In this document: piece by piece, positions 34,889-43,066 of the stretch
How positions within the stretch are numbered: position 1 is the stretch's first letter
Layout of the letters: the number at the start of each line of letters is the position of its first letter
Assembly (NCBI RefSeq): GCF_002284535.1
Contig: NZ_NPKH01000014.1
Coordinates: 372,001-436,000, forward strand
Source: Mesorhizobium wenxiniae
Lineage (GTDB): Bacteria; Pseudomonadota; Alphaproteobacteria; Rhizobiales; Rhizobiaceae
DNA length: 64,000 bases
Direction: 5' to 3'
The notes under the pieces: model-generated
Databases searched by the model: none
What the model was told of the DNA's origin: nothing
Seen by the model: the letters and a program-made list of their open reading frames with translations, nothing else
Translations under genes and position numbers: made by a program

Positions 34889-34986
34889 CGCATAGTTCTC
34901 CAGAACGACGTCTTGTCAGGGATTTTGGGGGCGGGGCATCGTGGACATCTGTCTGCCGGATTTTACGCCGTCCGCCAAGTGCCCAA

Positions 34987-35030
34987 GCATGTCGCCCAAA
35001 AGTACGCAGCGGTTTGGGACATCGAGATGC
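34987..35030. repeat. Rhizobial intergenic palindrome (second copy)
   Basis: The sequence GCATGTCGCCCAAAAG...GCAGCGGTTTGGG...GATGC matches the first half of the element at 14100, with the right arm shortened. It lies between alanine racemase and dadA. It may act as a processing or termination hairpin between the two genes. Confidence 0.65.
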
Positions 35031-35047
35031 GTAAAAAAGCCCGCGCG

Positions 35048-36199
35048 CTATCCATTCACATAGCGCCGGTGAAAACGGTGTCCGAGGCTGGTCAAGATTT
35101 CATAGCCGATGGTGCCGGCATGGCCGGCCGCCTGATCCACCGTCTGCGACGGTCCGATCAGTTCGACGAGGTCGCCCGCCTTCAGCCTGTCGGGCGGCAG
35201 GGCCGAAATGTCGAGAACGATCGAATCCATCGATACACGGCCCAGGAACGGCAAACGCACATTTTCGAACCAGGCGGCGGAAGCCGCGCGACGATGCCAG
35301 CCATCGGCATAGCCAAGCGAGATCGTTGCGGCGACCAGCGAATCGGTCACGTGAAAAATATGGCCATAGCCGACGCCGGCGCCCCTATCGAGGCTGCGCG
35401 TCTGGATGACCTTTGCCTGAAGCCGCACCACCGGCAGCATCGGATTTTCCTCGGCTGGCGTCGGATTGATGCCGTAGAGCGCCGCACCGGGCCGGGCGAG
35501 GTCGTAGTGAAAGGGCTGCCCAAGAAAAATGCCGGAGGAGTTGGCCAGCGAGGCCGGCACCGGTGGCAGCATCCTCCGCAGCCGCTCGAATTCCAGCCGC
35601 TGCTGCTCGTTGGCCGGATGCTCGGGCTCGTCGGCGCGAGCGAGATGGCTCATCACGAAGGTGGCGTTGATGCCGTCGAAAGCCCGCGGATCGGCAGTGA
35701 CGGCCTCCACCTCGGCTGCCGCCATGCCGAGCCGCGACATGCCGCTGTCGACCTGGATTCCAGCCTTGAGCTTGCGGCCGGCCCGCTGCGCCGCCGAGCG
35801 CCAGGCGGCGAGTTGGCCGGCGCTGTTGATGACCACGCCCAGCTCCGCTTCGACGGCTTCGCTTTCAGCGCCCGGCTGAATGCCGTTCAGCACATAGATC
35901 GCCGGCCGTGCGCCGAGCGCCTGGCGCAGCAAGACACCTTCGGCCAGATGCGCGACGAAAAAAGTAGCGCAGCCCTCGGCCGCCAGCGCCGCCGCCACCT
36001 GGGCCCCGCCGAGCCCGTAGCCGTCGGCCTTGACGACACCCGCGCAGCCAACATCGCCTAAACGCGCCTTGAGCCGCCGATAATTTTCGCGGATGGCGCC
36101 GAGATCGACAGTCAATATGGCGCCGGCCGCCGCTTCGCTGATCGGCGCGGCTTTGACGGCGACCCTTTCAGAAAGAGATTTTTTGGAAGCGCCGTTCAT
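35048..36199 (-). CDS. alr: Alanine racemase
   Basis: The 383-residue PLP enzyme interconverts L- and D-alanine. The PLP lysine is K57 in VVKADGYGLG, with the N-terminal TVDLGAIRENYRRLK and the later GAGVGYGHIFHV and YADGWHRR stretches normal for the family. The start at 36199 (MNGASKK) gives a short extra N-terminal stretch; a start further inside is possible because the ribosome-binding site is weak. Placed before dadA it is probably the catabolic isozyme (dadX role), but this cannot be told from sequence. Confidence 0.92.
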   Translation of the reverse strand: MNGASKKSLSERVAVKAAPISEAAAGAILTVDLGAIRENYRRLKARLGDVGCAGVVKADGYGLGGAQVAAALAAEGCATFFVAHLAEGVLLRQALGARPAIYVLNGIQPGAESEAVEAELGVVINSAGQLAAWRSAAQRAGRKLKAGIQVDSGMSRLGMAAAEVEAVTADPRAFDGINATFVMSHLARADEPEHPANEQQRLEFERLRRMLPPVPASLANSSGIFLGQPFHYDLARPGAALYGINPTPAEENPMLPVVRLQAKVIQTRSLDRGAGVGYGHIFHVTDSLVAATISLGYADGWHRRAASAAWFENVRLPFLGRVSMDSIVLDISALPPDRLKAGDLVELIGPSQTVDQAAGHAGTIGYEILTSLGHRFHRRYVNG

Positions 36200-36288
36200 G
36201 CCAACCCCGTCTGCAGCGGATTGGCCATCAATAAGGCCACCGCGCTGACGCGGCAACCGTGGTCGGTGCGAGCGCGGCCAGCGCCAAG

Positions 36289-36810
36289 CTACGCAACCAG
36301 ATGCCGGAACGCCGCAACCACATCCTCATAGACCTGACGCTTGAACGGCACGATCAGGTCGGGCAATTCCTCCATTGGCCGCCAATCCCATTTGTCGAAC
36401 TCGGCGGTGTGGCCGCCCGGCGGCGGATTGATCTCAATCTCGCTCACGTCGCCGTGAAAGCGGAAGGCGAACCATTTTTGCGTCTGGCCGCGATATTTCC
36501 CCTTGAAGGCGATGCCGACCAGATGGGCCGGCAGATCGTAATATATCCAGTTCGGCGCCTCATCCAGCAACGAGACGCTGCGCATGCCGGTTTCTTCGTA
36601 GAGTTCCCGCTGTGCCGCCTGCAGCGGCTCTTCGCCCTTGTCGATGCCGCCCTGCGGCATCTGCCAGAGCTGCGTCGTGCCGGCGAATTCGCTGTCCGGC
36701 TCGGCAATGCGATGCCCGACCCAGACCAGCCCGTCGCCGTTGAGGATCATCAGTCCGACACAGCGACGATAAGGCAGCGTCTCGGGATCGACCGGTTCTT
36801 TCTTCGTCAT
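36289..36810 (-). CDS. rppH: RNA pyrophosphohydrolase
   Basis: The 173-residue Nudix enzyme has the complete Nudix box at residues 54-76 ([17 protein letters not shown] then YEETGM). The [11 protein letters not shown] and [13 protein letters not shown] stretches are typical of RppH. It removes pyrophosphate from 5' triphosphate RNA to start decay, or hydrolyses diadenosine polyphosphates. ATG 36810 follows AAAAGG; the TTG two codons upstream is less likely. It follows the yibQ-like gene with two bases between, in the ctpA operon order seen in rhizobia. Confidence 0.9.
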   Translation of the reverse strand: MTKKEPVDPETLPYRRCVGLMILNGDGLVWVGHRIAEPDSEFAGTTQLWQMPQGGIDKGEEPLQAAQRELYEETGMRSVSLLDEAPNWIYYDLPAHLVGIAFKGKYRGQTQKWFAFRFHGDVSEIEINPPPGGHTAEFDKWDWRPMEELPDLIVPFKRQVYEDVVAAFRHLVA

Positions 36811-36812
36811 GC

Positions 36813-38012
36813 TCAACCTTTTTCCGGATCCACCGCCACTGCCGAAATCGGCACGATCTCGATGCCGCGCTTCTTGGCCTCGACCACCCAGGCCGACACG
36901 GTGTCGACCGTCAGGTCGAAGGCCGAGCCGATGCCGACGGCAAAGCCTTTCGCCCGCGCGGTGGCTTCCAGTTCGTCCAGCTTCTTCAAAATGGCGCCGC
37001 GGTCCCGCACCGCGTCGATCGACGTGTCGCCGGCAACGAACGGGACGCCGTTTTTCAACGCCAGGTCGGGTGCCAGGCTACGCGCCGACGAACCGTCGTC
37101 AACATAGGCCAGGCCGCGCCTGCCGAGCTCTGCCATCAGCGGCCCCATCGCCGCCGCATCGGCCGAAAAACGTGCGCCCATATAGTTCATGACGCCGGTG
37201 TAGTTGGTCGTCCGCGACAGCGCCCAGCGCAAATTCTTCAAATTCTCGTCCGCCGTCGCAGCGACCGTCAGCGTGTTGCGACCGGGATTGACGTTCGGAT
37301 AGTCGAACGGTTCGAGCGGCACCTGCATGACGATCTCATGGCCGCTCTGCCGCGCCGCCTGCATCCATCGGCCGATGCTGTTGCCCTGCGCCGCGAAGCC
37401 CAGGGTCACTTCGGCCGGCAGCTTTGCGATGGCCGCCTGCGTGCCGGTCTGCGACACGGCAAGCCCGCCGATGACAATCGCCACGCGCGCACCGCGTGAA
37501 CCGGACCACGGTCGCGCATAGAGATCGAACGGCCGCCTGCCGTCAGCGGCACGAACCGGCAATGGGCCGGTTTCGCCGGCCTCGACCAGCGCCCTGTCGG
37601 GAATATGCGCGATCCTCAGATTTTGGCCGATCGTCGAAGGGTCGCGAATGACAATGGCCGCCCTGGGCGAACCATTGCCCTCTTCGGTCTGCATGTGGAT
37701 GATCTGCGGCTCGCCCGTCTTGGGCCTGCCCATCTTGGATCCGCTCGTCTTGGATGCTGCTTCCGCCTTCAATGCCGGCTCAGTGGTCGGCGCTGCGGAT
37801 TCGACCACTGCTGTCGTCTTCGGCGTCGAAACGGCGACTTCTCCCGGCTTTCGAAACGGCCTTTCGCGCAGCGCAATCGCGCCGGAGACGCCGACTACGG
37901 CCAGCACCAGGAGCGTGGCCGCGACCACACCCGCGCTGATCCTGCGGGGCGCGCGCGGCGGCCGGACGGCCTGCCCGAGTGGGCGTTCGATGTCGTTGCC
38001 GATGTCAGCCAA
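36813..38012 (-). CDS. Divergent polysaccharide deacetylase (YibQ family)
   Basis: The 399-residue protein has a short cytoplasmic N-terminus, one membrane helix ([20 protein letters not shown], about residues 27-46), a disordered A/T/K-rich linker and a periplasmic NodB-like domain ([35 protein letters not shown]). The family has lost most metal ligands of true deacetylases. I chose TTG 38012 because GGGGA precedes it and [14 protein letters not shown] looks like the family start; an ATG at 38075 is the alternative. It lies between ctpA and rppH, suggesting an envelope role. Confidence 0.82.
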   Translation of the reverse strand: MADIGNDIERPLGQAVRPPRAPRRISAGVVAATLLVLAVVGVSGAIALRERPFRKPGEVAVSTPKTTAVVESAAPTTEPALKAEAASKTSGSKMGRPKTGEPQIIHMQTEEGNGSPRAAIVIRDPSTIGQNLRIAHIPDRALVEAGETGPLPVRAADGRRPFDLYARPWSGSRGARVAIVIGGLAVSQTGTQAAIAKLPAEVTLGFAAQGNSIGRWMQAARQSGHEIVMQVPLEPFDYPNVNPGRNTLTVAATADENLKNLRWALSRTTNYTGVMNYMGARFSADAAAMGPLMAELGRRGLAYVDDGSSARSLAPDLALKNGVPFVAGDTSIDAVRDRGAILKKLDELEATARAKGFAVGIGSAFDLTVDTVSAWVVEAKKRGIEIVPISAVAVDPEKG

Positions 38013-38120
38013 GCCGCATCCCCAGCCGCGGTTCCCCCGAATCAAACTGCCGAGGCCTTGCGGCCCCGGCAGCATTACATCGCTTCGATCAGGCAGCCAG
38101 ACCTGTTGTCCGGCTGATCG

Positions 38121-38180
38121 ACCTTTACTGGTTCAGCACGACCCCTACTGGTTCAGCACGGCCCCTACTGGTTCAGCACG
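38121..38180. repeat. 20-bp tandem triplication of the ctpA 3' end
   Basis: Three consecutive 20-bp units start at 38121, 38141 and 38161, each with the core CTACTGGTTCAGCACG (TTACTGG in the first). The last unit contains the real ctpA end (codons AVLNQ and TAG on the minus strand). The other two lie just beyond the stop. Between units, 17-19 of 20 bases match. Confidence 0.88.
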
Positions 38181-39490
38181 GCCTTATCGGGATTCGGCGG
38201 GAACGCCGGATCGGTCTTCTCGCCGCGCAGCAACTGCTCGGCAAAGATGAGTTGCAGGTCGTCCTTCGGCTCCGGCGGCACATAGGCTGCTGAGCCCGAA
38301 CCGGTATCGCCCTCGTCGCTGCCCTTGATGTGGCCCTTGAGGTCCGACTCGCCGCGCGTCAGATCCCTGCCCTGCAGGTCCGGCGGCAACGGCTGGTCGA
38401 CCTTGATGTCGGGCGTGATGCCCTTGCCCTGGATCGACTTGCCGGACGGCGTGTAATAGAGCGCCGTGGTCAGGCGCAGCGCGCCGTTCTCGCCGAGCGG
38501 GACGATGGTCTGCACCGAACCCTTGCCGAAGGACTGCGTGCCGACCACCGTGGCGCGGCGCAGATCCTGCAGCGCGCCGGCGACGATTTCGGACGCACTG
38601 GCCGAGCCGCCATTGACGAGCACGACCAGCGGCTTGCCGTCGATGTCGTCGCCCGGCCGCGCGTCGAAGCGGGTGACGTCCTTCGGATCGCGGCCGCGCG
38701 TCGAGACGATCTCGCCACGGGTGAGGAAGGCGTCGGACACGCTCACCGCCTGGTCGAGCAACCCGCCCGGATTGAGGCGCAGATCGAGCACGTAGCCCTT
38801 GAGCTTTTCGTTCGGCACCTGCTTCTTGATGGTATCGATGGCGTTCTCGAGGTCGTCATGGGTCTTTTCGGTGAAGGAGGTGATCTTCATGTAACCGATG
38901 TCGTTCTCGACCCGGAACTTGACCGCCTTGACCTTGATGATGTCGCGCACCACCGTCAGCTCGATCGGCTTGTCGGCGCCCTGGCGCAGGATAGTGAGCT
39001 TGATCGGCGTGTTGACCAGCCCGCGCATCTTCTCGACCGCGTCGTTGAGGCTCAGGCCGCGAACCTCCTCGCCGTCGATCTTGGCAATATAGTCGCCGGC
39101 AAGCACGCCCGCCTTGGCGGCCGGCGTATCGTCGATCGGCGTGATCACCTTGACCAGGTCGTTCTCCATGGTGACCTCGATGCCGAGGCCGCCGAACTCG
39201 CCCTTGGTCTGCACGCGCATGTCCTGCGCCTCTTCGGCGTTCATATACGAGGAGTGCGGGTCGAGCGAGGTAAGCATGCCGTTGATGGCGTTTTCGACCA
39301 GCGACTTGTCGTCGGGCGGCGTCACATATTGCGCCCGCACCCGCTCGAAGATGTCACCGAAGATCGCCAGCTGCTTATAGGTCTCGGAGCCCGCAGCGTT
39401 CGCCGTCGAGCCGGGTGCGCCATAGACCAGGCTCATCGCGGATGCGCCCATCAGCGCACCGGCAAACAGAAGCGAAAGTTTCCGCATCAT
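38165..39490 (-). CDS. ctpA: S41 family C-terminal processing peptidase
   Basis: The 441-residue protease has a signal peptide or anchor (MMRKLSLLFAGALMGASAMS), a PDZ domain (GGLGIEVTMENDLVKV to IAKIDGEEV) and the Ser/Lys catalytic pair: S298 in GGSASASEI and K323 in GTQSFGKGSV. It trims periplasmic proteins, in other bacteria including murein hydrolases. A proline-rich acidic tail follows. Start 39490 follows AAGGA. It is just downstream of the envC-like gene, with the two products likely linked in cell-wall turnover. Its last codons are tandemly copied downstream. Confidence 0.93.
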   Translation of the reverse strand: MMRKLSLLFAGALMGASAMSLVYGAPGSTANAAGSETYKQLAIFGDIFERVRAQYVTPPDDKSLVENAINGMLTSLDPHSSYMNAEEAQDMRVQTKGEFGGLGIEVTMENDLVKVITPIDDTPAAKAGVLAGDYIAKIDGEEVRGLSLNDAVEKMRGLVNTPIKLTILRQGADKPIELTVVRDIIKVKAVKFRVENDIGYMKITSFTEKTHDDLENAIDTIKKQVPNEKLKGYVLDLRLNPGGLLDQAVSVSDAFLTRGEIVSTRGRDPKDVTRFDARPGDDIDGKPLVVLVNGGSASASEIVAGALQDLRRATVVGTQSFGKGSVQTIVPLGENGALRLTTALYYTPSGKSIQGKGITPDIKVDQPLPPDLQGRDLTRGESDLKGHIKGSDEGDTGSGSAAYVPPEPKDDLQLIFAEQLLRGEKTDPAFPPNPDKAVLNQ

Positions 39491-39491
39491 C

Positions 39492-40838
39492 TCACGTCCT
39501 TCCAGAGAAACGGTCCGCCCACCATGGGGTCGGATCGACGGGTTTTCCATCCTTGCGGAACTCAACATAGAGTTCCGGCGTGGCATTTCCATTCTTCGAT
39601 GCCGAGGTGCTCGCCACCCGGGCCTCTCCCATCGCGCCGACCGGCTCTCCTGCGAGCACCGACTGGCCAGACGCGACGCTGATTCTGCTCATCCCCGCGA
39701 GAACGACATGATAGCCGTCACCCGCGTTCAGGATCAAGAGTTGACCATAGGAGCGAAAAGGTCCCGCATAAAGCACATTTCCGTCCGCTGGCGCGGTGAC
39801 GATGGCTCCCGATTGTGTCGCAACCATGTCACCGAGCATCACTGCGCCGTTACCGTCGCTGGCCCCGAACCGCCGCTTGATCTTGCCGGTGACGGGCAGC
39901 GCGATCTGCCCCTGAAGCGCCGAAAACGGTGCAGCGGCGGTGAGCCGGTTGGCTTCCGGGACCGGCAGGGCCGCCAGTTCCGTCTGTGCCGGGGCCTTCT
40001 GTGCCGGAGCCTTGTCGGCATCCGCGGCCTTCTGCTCGGCTGCCTTCGCCGCGTCCGCCGCCTTGCGGGCCTTGTCGGCCTCGAGCGAGGCGATCAGTTC
40101 CTTCAGGCTGCCGGCCTTGGCCGCCAGTCCTGCGGATCGCTGTTTTTCCGCCGCCAGTGCCGTTTGCGTCTCGGCCTCGAGCTTCTGCTTGGCTTCGAGC
40201 AGCATGCCGAGCCGCTTCTTTTCCGCCGTCTGCTCGCCGACTGCCGCCGTCAGCCGCGCCCGCTCCGCCTCGATCGAGGCCGTCACCCGCGACTGCTCCT
40301 TGAGGTCCGCCAGCAATATCTCGGTCTGCTGGCGCAGTTCCGGCACCACGGCGCCGAGCAGAATGGCGCTGCGCACCGACGACAGCGCGTCCTCCGGCTT
40401 GACCAGGATGGCCGGCGGCGGATTGAGCCCCATGCGCTGCAGCGCGGCCAGCACCTCGGCCAGAACGTCGCGTCTGGCGGCCAGCGAGGCGCGGATTTTC
40501 TGCTCCTCGCCCTTCAGCCCTTCCAGCTTGGCACCGATGTCCTCGATGTCCTGGCCGAGCTTCTGTTCGGTCATCGCCGACTGGATCAGTGCCGCGGTGA
40601 TCGAGGCATGGTCCTTCTTGACCGTCGCCATGTCGGCGGCGAGCTTGGCCAACCGCTCCGACGACAGCGTGATCTCCTTCGACACCCGTTCGTATTCGGC
40701 ACGGCTCTGGTCCGGATCAGGCGCCATGTCGAGCCTGTTCTCAGCCCGCGCCGCACCGAGCGACAGCATAAGCAGCGCGGCTGCCAAGCCGCAGCGTGCG
40801 CGCCAAAAGCCCGTTCGCGATTTCCAATCTTCAGACAT
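39492..40838 (-). CDS. Murein hydrolase activator, EnvC-like (M23 fold)
   Basis: The 448-residue protein has a signal peptide (RARCGLAAALLMLSLGAARA), a long coiled coil (about residues 40-270, many E/K/A heptads) and a C-terminal LytM/M23 domain (FGASDGNGAVMLGDM...VVLAGMSRISV...VEFRKDGKPVDPTPWW). The HxxxD and HxH zinc ligands of active M23 enzymes are mostly missing, as in EnvC, which activates amidases instead of cutting. An A/K-rich repeat precedes the domain. It ends two bases before the ctpA start, so the two are coupled. Confidence 0.87.
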   Translation of the reverse strand: MSEDWKSRTGFWRARCGLAAALLMLSLGAARAENRLDMAPDPDQSRAEYERVSKEITLSSERLAKLAADMATVKKDHASITAALIQSAMTEQKLGQDIEDIGAKLEGLKGEEQKIRASLAARRDVLAEVLAALQRMGLNPPPAILVKPEDALSSVRSAILLGAVVPELRQQTEILLADLKEQSRVTASIEAERARLTAAVGEQTAEKKRLGMLLEAKQKLEAETQTALAAEKQRSAGLAAKAGSLKELIASLEADKARKAADAAKAAEQKAADADKAPAQKAPAQTELAALPVPEANRLTAAAPFSALQGQIALPVTGKIKRRFGASDGNGAVMLGDMVATQSGAIVTAPADGNVLYAGPFRSYGQLLILNAGDGYHVVLAGMSRISVASGQSVLAGEPVGAMGEARVASTSASKNGNATPELYVEFRKDGKPVDPTPWWADRFSGRT

Positions 40839-41002
40839 TGAAGCCCGACTCTATGCGTGGCTTCGTTAACGAACCATCAACCATGTTCGAGAGCCCTGCC
40901 GACCACAAACAGTCTCGTGACGCATTGAGGCGAAAATCCGGGCGCTCACGCCAATCCACCGGTTTTGGGTTGCAACCTGCCCCTGGATTTGCGGGCAAGG
41001 AC

Positions 41003-41485
41003 TCACGAGCGATGATAGGGATGACCCGAAAGAATAGTGACGGCCCGGTAAAGCTGCTCGCCCAACATGACACGGACCAGCTGGTGCGGCCATGTCAGCG
41101 CGCCGAACGACACCATCAGATCGGCCTGATCGCGCAGCGACTGGTCGTGACCGTCGGCACCGCCGATAGCGATGACAAGCGCCTTGCGGCCGCCATCACG
41201 CAACAGGCCGATGCGCCCGGCGAAATCCTCGGAGGAAAAGTTCTTGCCTCGCTCGTCGAGCAGCATCAGCGCGGTACCGGGCTGCAACTGCGTCTGCAGC
41301 TTCTGGCCTTCTTCGCGGCGACGCTCGTTGGCGGTCTGGGCGCGGCCCTCCGGAATCTCGACAACCCCTGAGAATTCGAGTCCCACGGCCTGCCCGCTCT
41401 TGGCGAAGCGCTCGAAATACCGGTCGGCGAGCTGCTTCTCGGGGCCGGCTTTCATCCGGCCCACGGCATGAACGGCAATTTTCAT
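41003..41485 (-). CDS. rlmH: 23S rRNA (pseudouridine-1915 N3) methyltransferase
   Basis: The 160-residue SPOUT methyltransferase has the C-terminal knot residues in FVI-like GGADGHDQSL and LMVSFGALTWPHQLVRVMLGEQLYRA, which bind SAM. It methylates pseudouridine 1915 in helix 69 of 23S rRNA. The order rsfS-rlmH-envC is the standard rhizobial one. Length and ending (YRAVTILSGHPYHRS) match the family. Confidence 0.95.
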   Translation of the reverse strand: MKIAVHAVGRMKAGPEKQLADRYFERFAKSGQAVGLEFSGVVEIPEGRAQTANERRREEGQKLQTQLQPGTALMLLDERGKNFSSEDFAGRIGLLRDGGRKALVIAIGGADGHDQSLRDQADLMVSFGALTWPHQLVRVMLGEQLYRAVTILSGHPYHRS

Positions 41486-41507
41486 CCCTGCCTCGAAGAG
41501 CCGTTAA

Positions 41508-41552
41508 TGCATGTCACCAATAGTGGTCACCGGTTTTGGGAAACGACATGCA
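41508..41552. repeat. Rhizobial intergenic palindrome (third copy)
   Basis: Arms TGCATGTC (41508-41515) and GACATGCA (41545-41552) are perfect inverted repeats around CACCAATAGTGGTCACCGGT. It is the same family as at 14100 and 34987. It sits between rsfS and rlmH, which are otherwise expected in one operon. Confidence 0.75.
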
Positions 41553-41567
41553 TCAATCAAATACGGC

Positions 41568-42032
41568 TCAGTGGAGGGTCTCTTCCTCGAGGTCCGGCGC
41601 TTGCCACATCTTTTCGAGATTGTAGAAGTCGCGGACTTCGGGACGGAAGACATGGACGATGATGTCGCCCGAATCGATCAGGACCCAGTCGGCACCGGCC
41701 AGTCCCTCGACGCGCGCCGTGCCGAGCCCGGCATCCTTGAGCGCCTTGAGGAGATGATCGGCGACAGCCGAGACATGACGGTGCGATCGGCCGGACGCGA
41801 TGACCATATAGTCACCGAGGCTCGATTTTCCCTGAATGTCGATTGAGACGATGTTTTCGGCCTTGGAGTCTTCCAGACTGGCAAGGACTGTCTTGATGGC
41901 GCGGGACACGGCGTCGTTTACGCTGATCCCGGCCGGCGAAGGCACGATGTCGGCCTTCTTCCAAAGTGCTGTTCTCAGTGTATTTCCTTTCGCAGCAAGA
42001 ACAACCAAATCACCCTTGAAAGCAGGTGACAC
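41568..42032 (-). CDS. rsfS: Ribosomal silencing factor RsfS
   Basis: RsfS binds L14 and blocks subunit joining in starvation. The core ENIVSIDIQGKSSLGDYMVIASGRSHRHVSAVADHL and the GLAGADWVLIDSGDIIVHVFRPEVRDFYNLEKMW stretch are diagnostic. The start is unsure. GTG 42032 has no proper ribosome-binding site. A TTG at 42008 follows AAGGG, and a CTG at 41978 has AAAGGA at ideal spacing and would give the usual rhizobial N-terminus LRTALWKK. The palindrome between rsfS and rlmH is unusual inside this operon. Confidence 0.9.
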   Translation of the reverse strand: MSPAFKGDLVVLAAKGNTLRTALWKKADIVPSPAGISVNDAVSRAIKTVLASLEDSKAENIVSIDIQGKSSLGDYMVIASGRSHRHVSAVADHLLKALKDAGLGTARVEGLAGADWVLIDSGDIIVHVFRPEVRDFYNLEKMWQAPDLEEETLH

Positions 42033-42185
42033 CCCTTAGATAGGCAGAGTTGCGTTGCAGTTTCAAGACGGCGGCCCTGCCGTAGCCAACGAAGAACCGT
42101 TCTTCCGGTTCCGCAGTTGAAGAAAAATCGGAACTCTTGTCGCCAGGCCTGGGTTATCGGCGCATTGACCAACCGGATCCCCCTC

Positions 42186-43043
42186 ATGCCTATCGACCCT
42201 CAGAACGCTCTCCTCACCGTGCAGTCCGGCCTTGCGCAGCTCAGCGCGCTGATAGTCTCGTACTCCTTCTCGGCCATCGGCGCTGTCATCCTGCTGGTCC
42301 TCGGCTATACCGTCGCCGGCCTTGCCCAGCGCTCGATCTATGCCGGCCTCGGCCATATCCATGGCTTCGACACGACGCTGCGCCACTTCTTCTCGAGGAT
42401 CGTCCGTTACGCCATCCTGATCCTCGTCGTCGTCATGGTGCTCGGCCAGATCGGCGTCCAGACGACCTCGATCATTGCCGCCATTGGTGCCATCGGCCTG
42501 GCCATCGGCCTGGCGCTGCAGGGCACGCTGCAGAACATTGCCGCTGGCATCATGCTGCTGGCGCTGCGGCCATTCCGCCTCGGCGAATATGTCGAGGTCG
42601 GCCCCATCGCCGGGACCATCGAGGAAATCGGCCTGTTCGCCACCACGTTGAGAACCGTCGACGGCGTCTACATCCTCGCCCCCAATTCGACGCTGTGGAA
42701 CCAGCCTGTCCGCAACTATACGCGCAACGGTGCCCGACGTGGCGACATCACACTGACCATCGGCTCCTGGAACGACATCGATTTCGCTCAAAAGACCATG
42801 CTGGGCGTCGCCGCCGCCGACCGACGCGTCAGGCGGGAGCCGGCGACGCCGATTGCCTTTGTAGCGACCGTCGGCGACAGCAACGTCGCCATCACCTTGC
42901 GCTACTGGACCTCGGCTGCGGATTTCTTCGCCACCCAGATCGATCTCACCAAACGCGCCAAGCAGGCTTTCGACAGCGAAGGCGTTTCAATACCCGCGCC
43001 ACCACCGGAAGCGCCACGGCAGGAAGCCACCACCAGACAGTGA
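42186..43043 (+). CDS. Small mechanosensitive ion channel (MscS family)
   Basis: The 285-residue protein has three membrane helices, with the pore helix IAAIGAIGLAIGLALQGTLQNIAAGIMLL rich in A and G as in MscS TM3. A cytosolic beta domain follows (RPFRLGEYVEVGPIAGTIEEIGLFATTLRTVDG). It would open under hypo-osmotic stress. The start at 42186 is the ATG of MPIDPQNALL; no strong Shine-Dalgarno is seen. It is a plus-strand gene between rsfS and nadD, interrupting the minus-strand operon. Confidence 0.9.
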   Translation: MPIDPQNALLTVQSGLAQLSALIVSYSFSAIGAVILLVLGYTVAGLAQRSIYAGLGHIHGFDTTLRHFFSRIVRYAILILVVVMVLGQIGVQTTSIIAAIGAIGLAIGLALQGTLQNIAAGIMLLALRPFRLGEYVEVGPIAGTIEEIGLFATTLRTVDGVYILAPNSTLWNQPVRNYTRNGARRGDITLTIGSWNDIDFAQKTMLGVAAADRRVRREPATPIAFVATVGDSNVAITLRYWTSAADFFATQIDLTKRAKQAFDSEGVSIPAPPPEAPRQEATTRQ

Positions 43044-43066
43044 TATGATCAATTGCCGGCGTAGGT

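Noticed and set aside
34457..36061. 534-residue plus-strand ORF opposite alr and dadA
   Set aside because: Low-complexity H/R/A-rich product covering two real genes and the spacer; shadow ORF.
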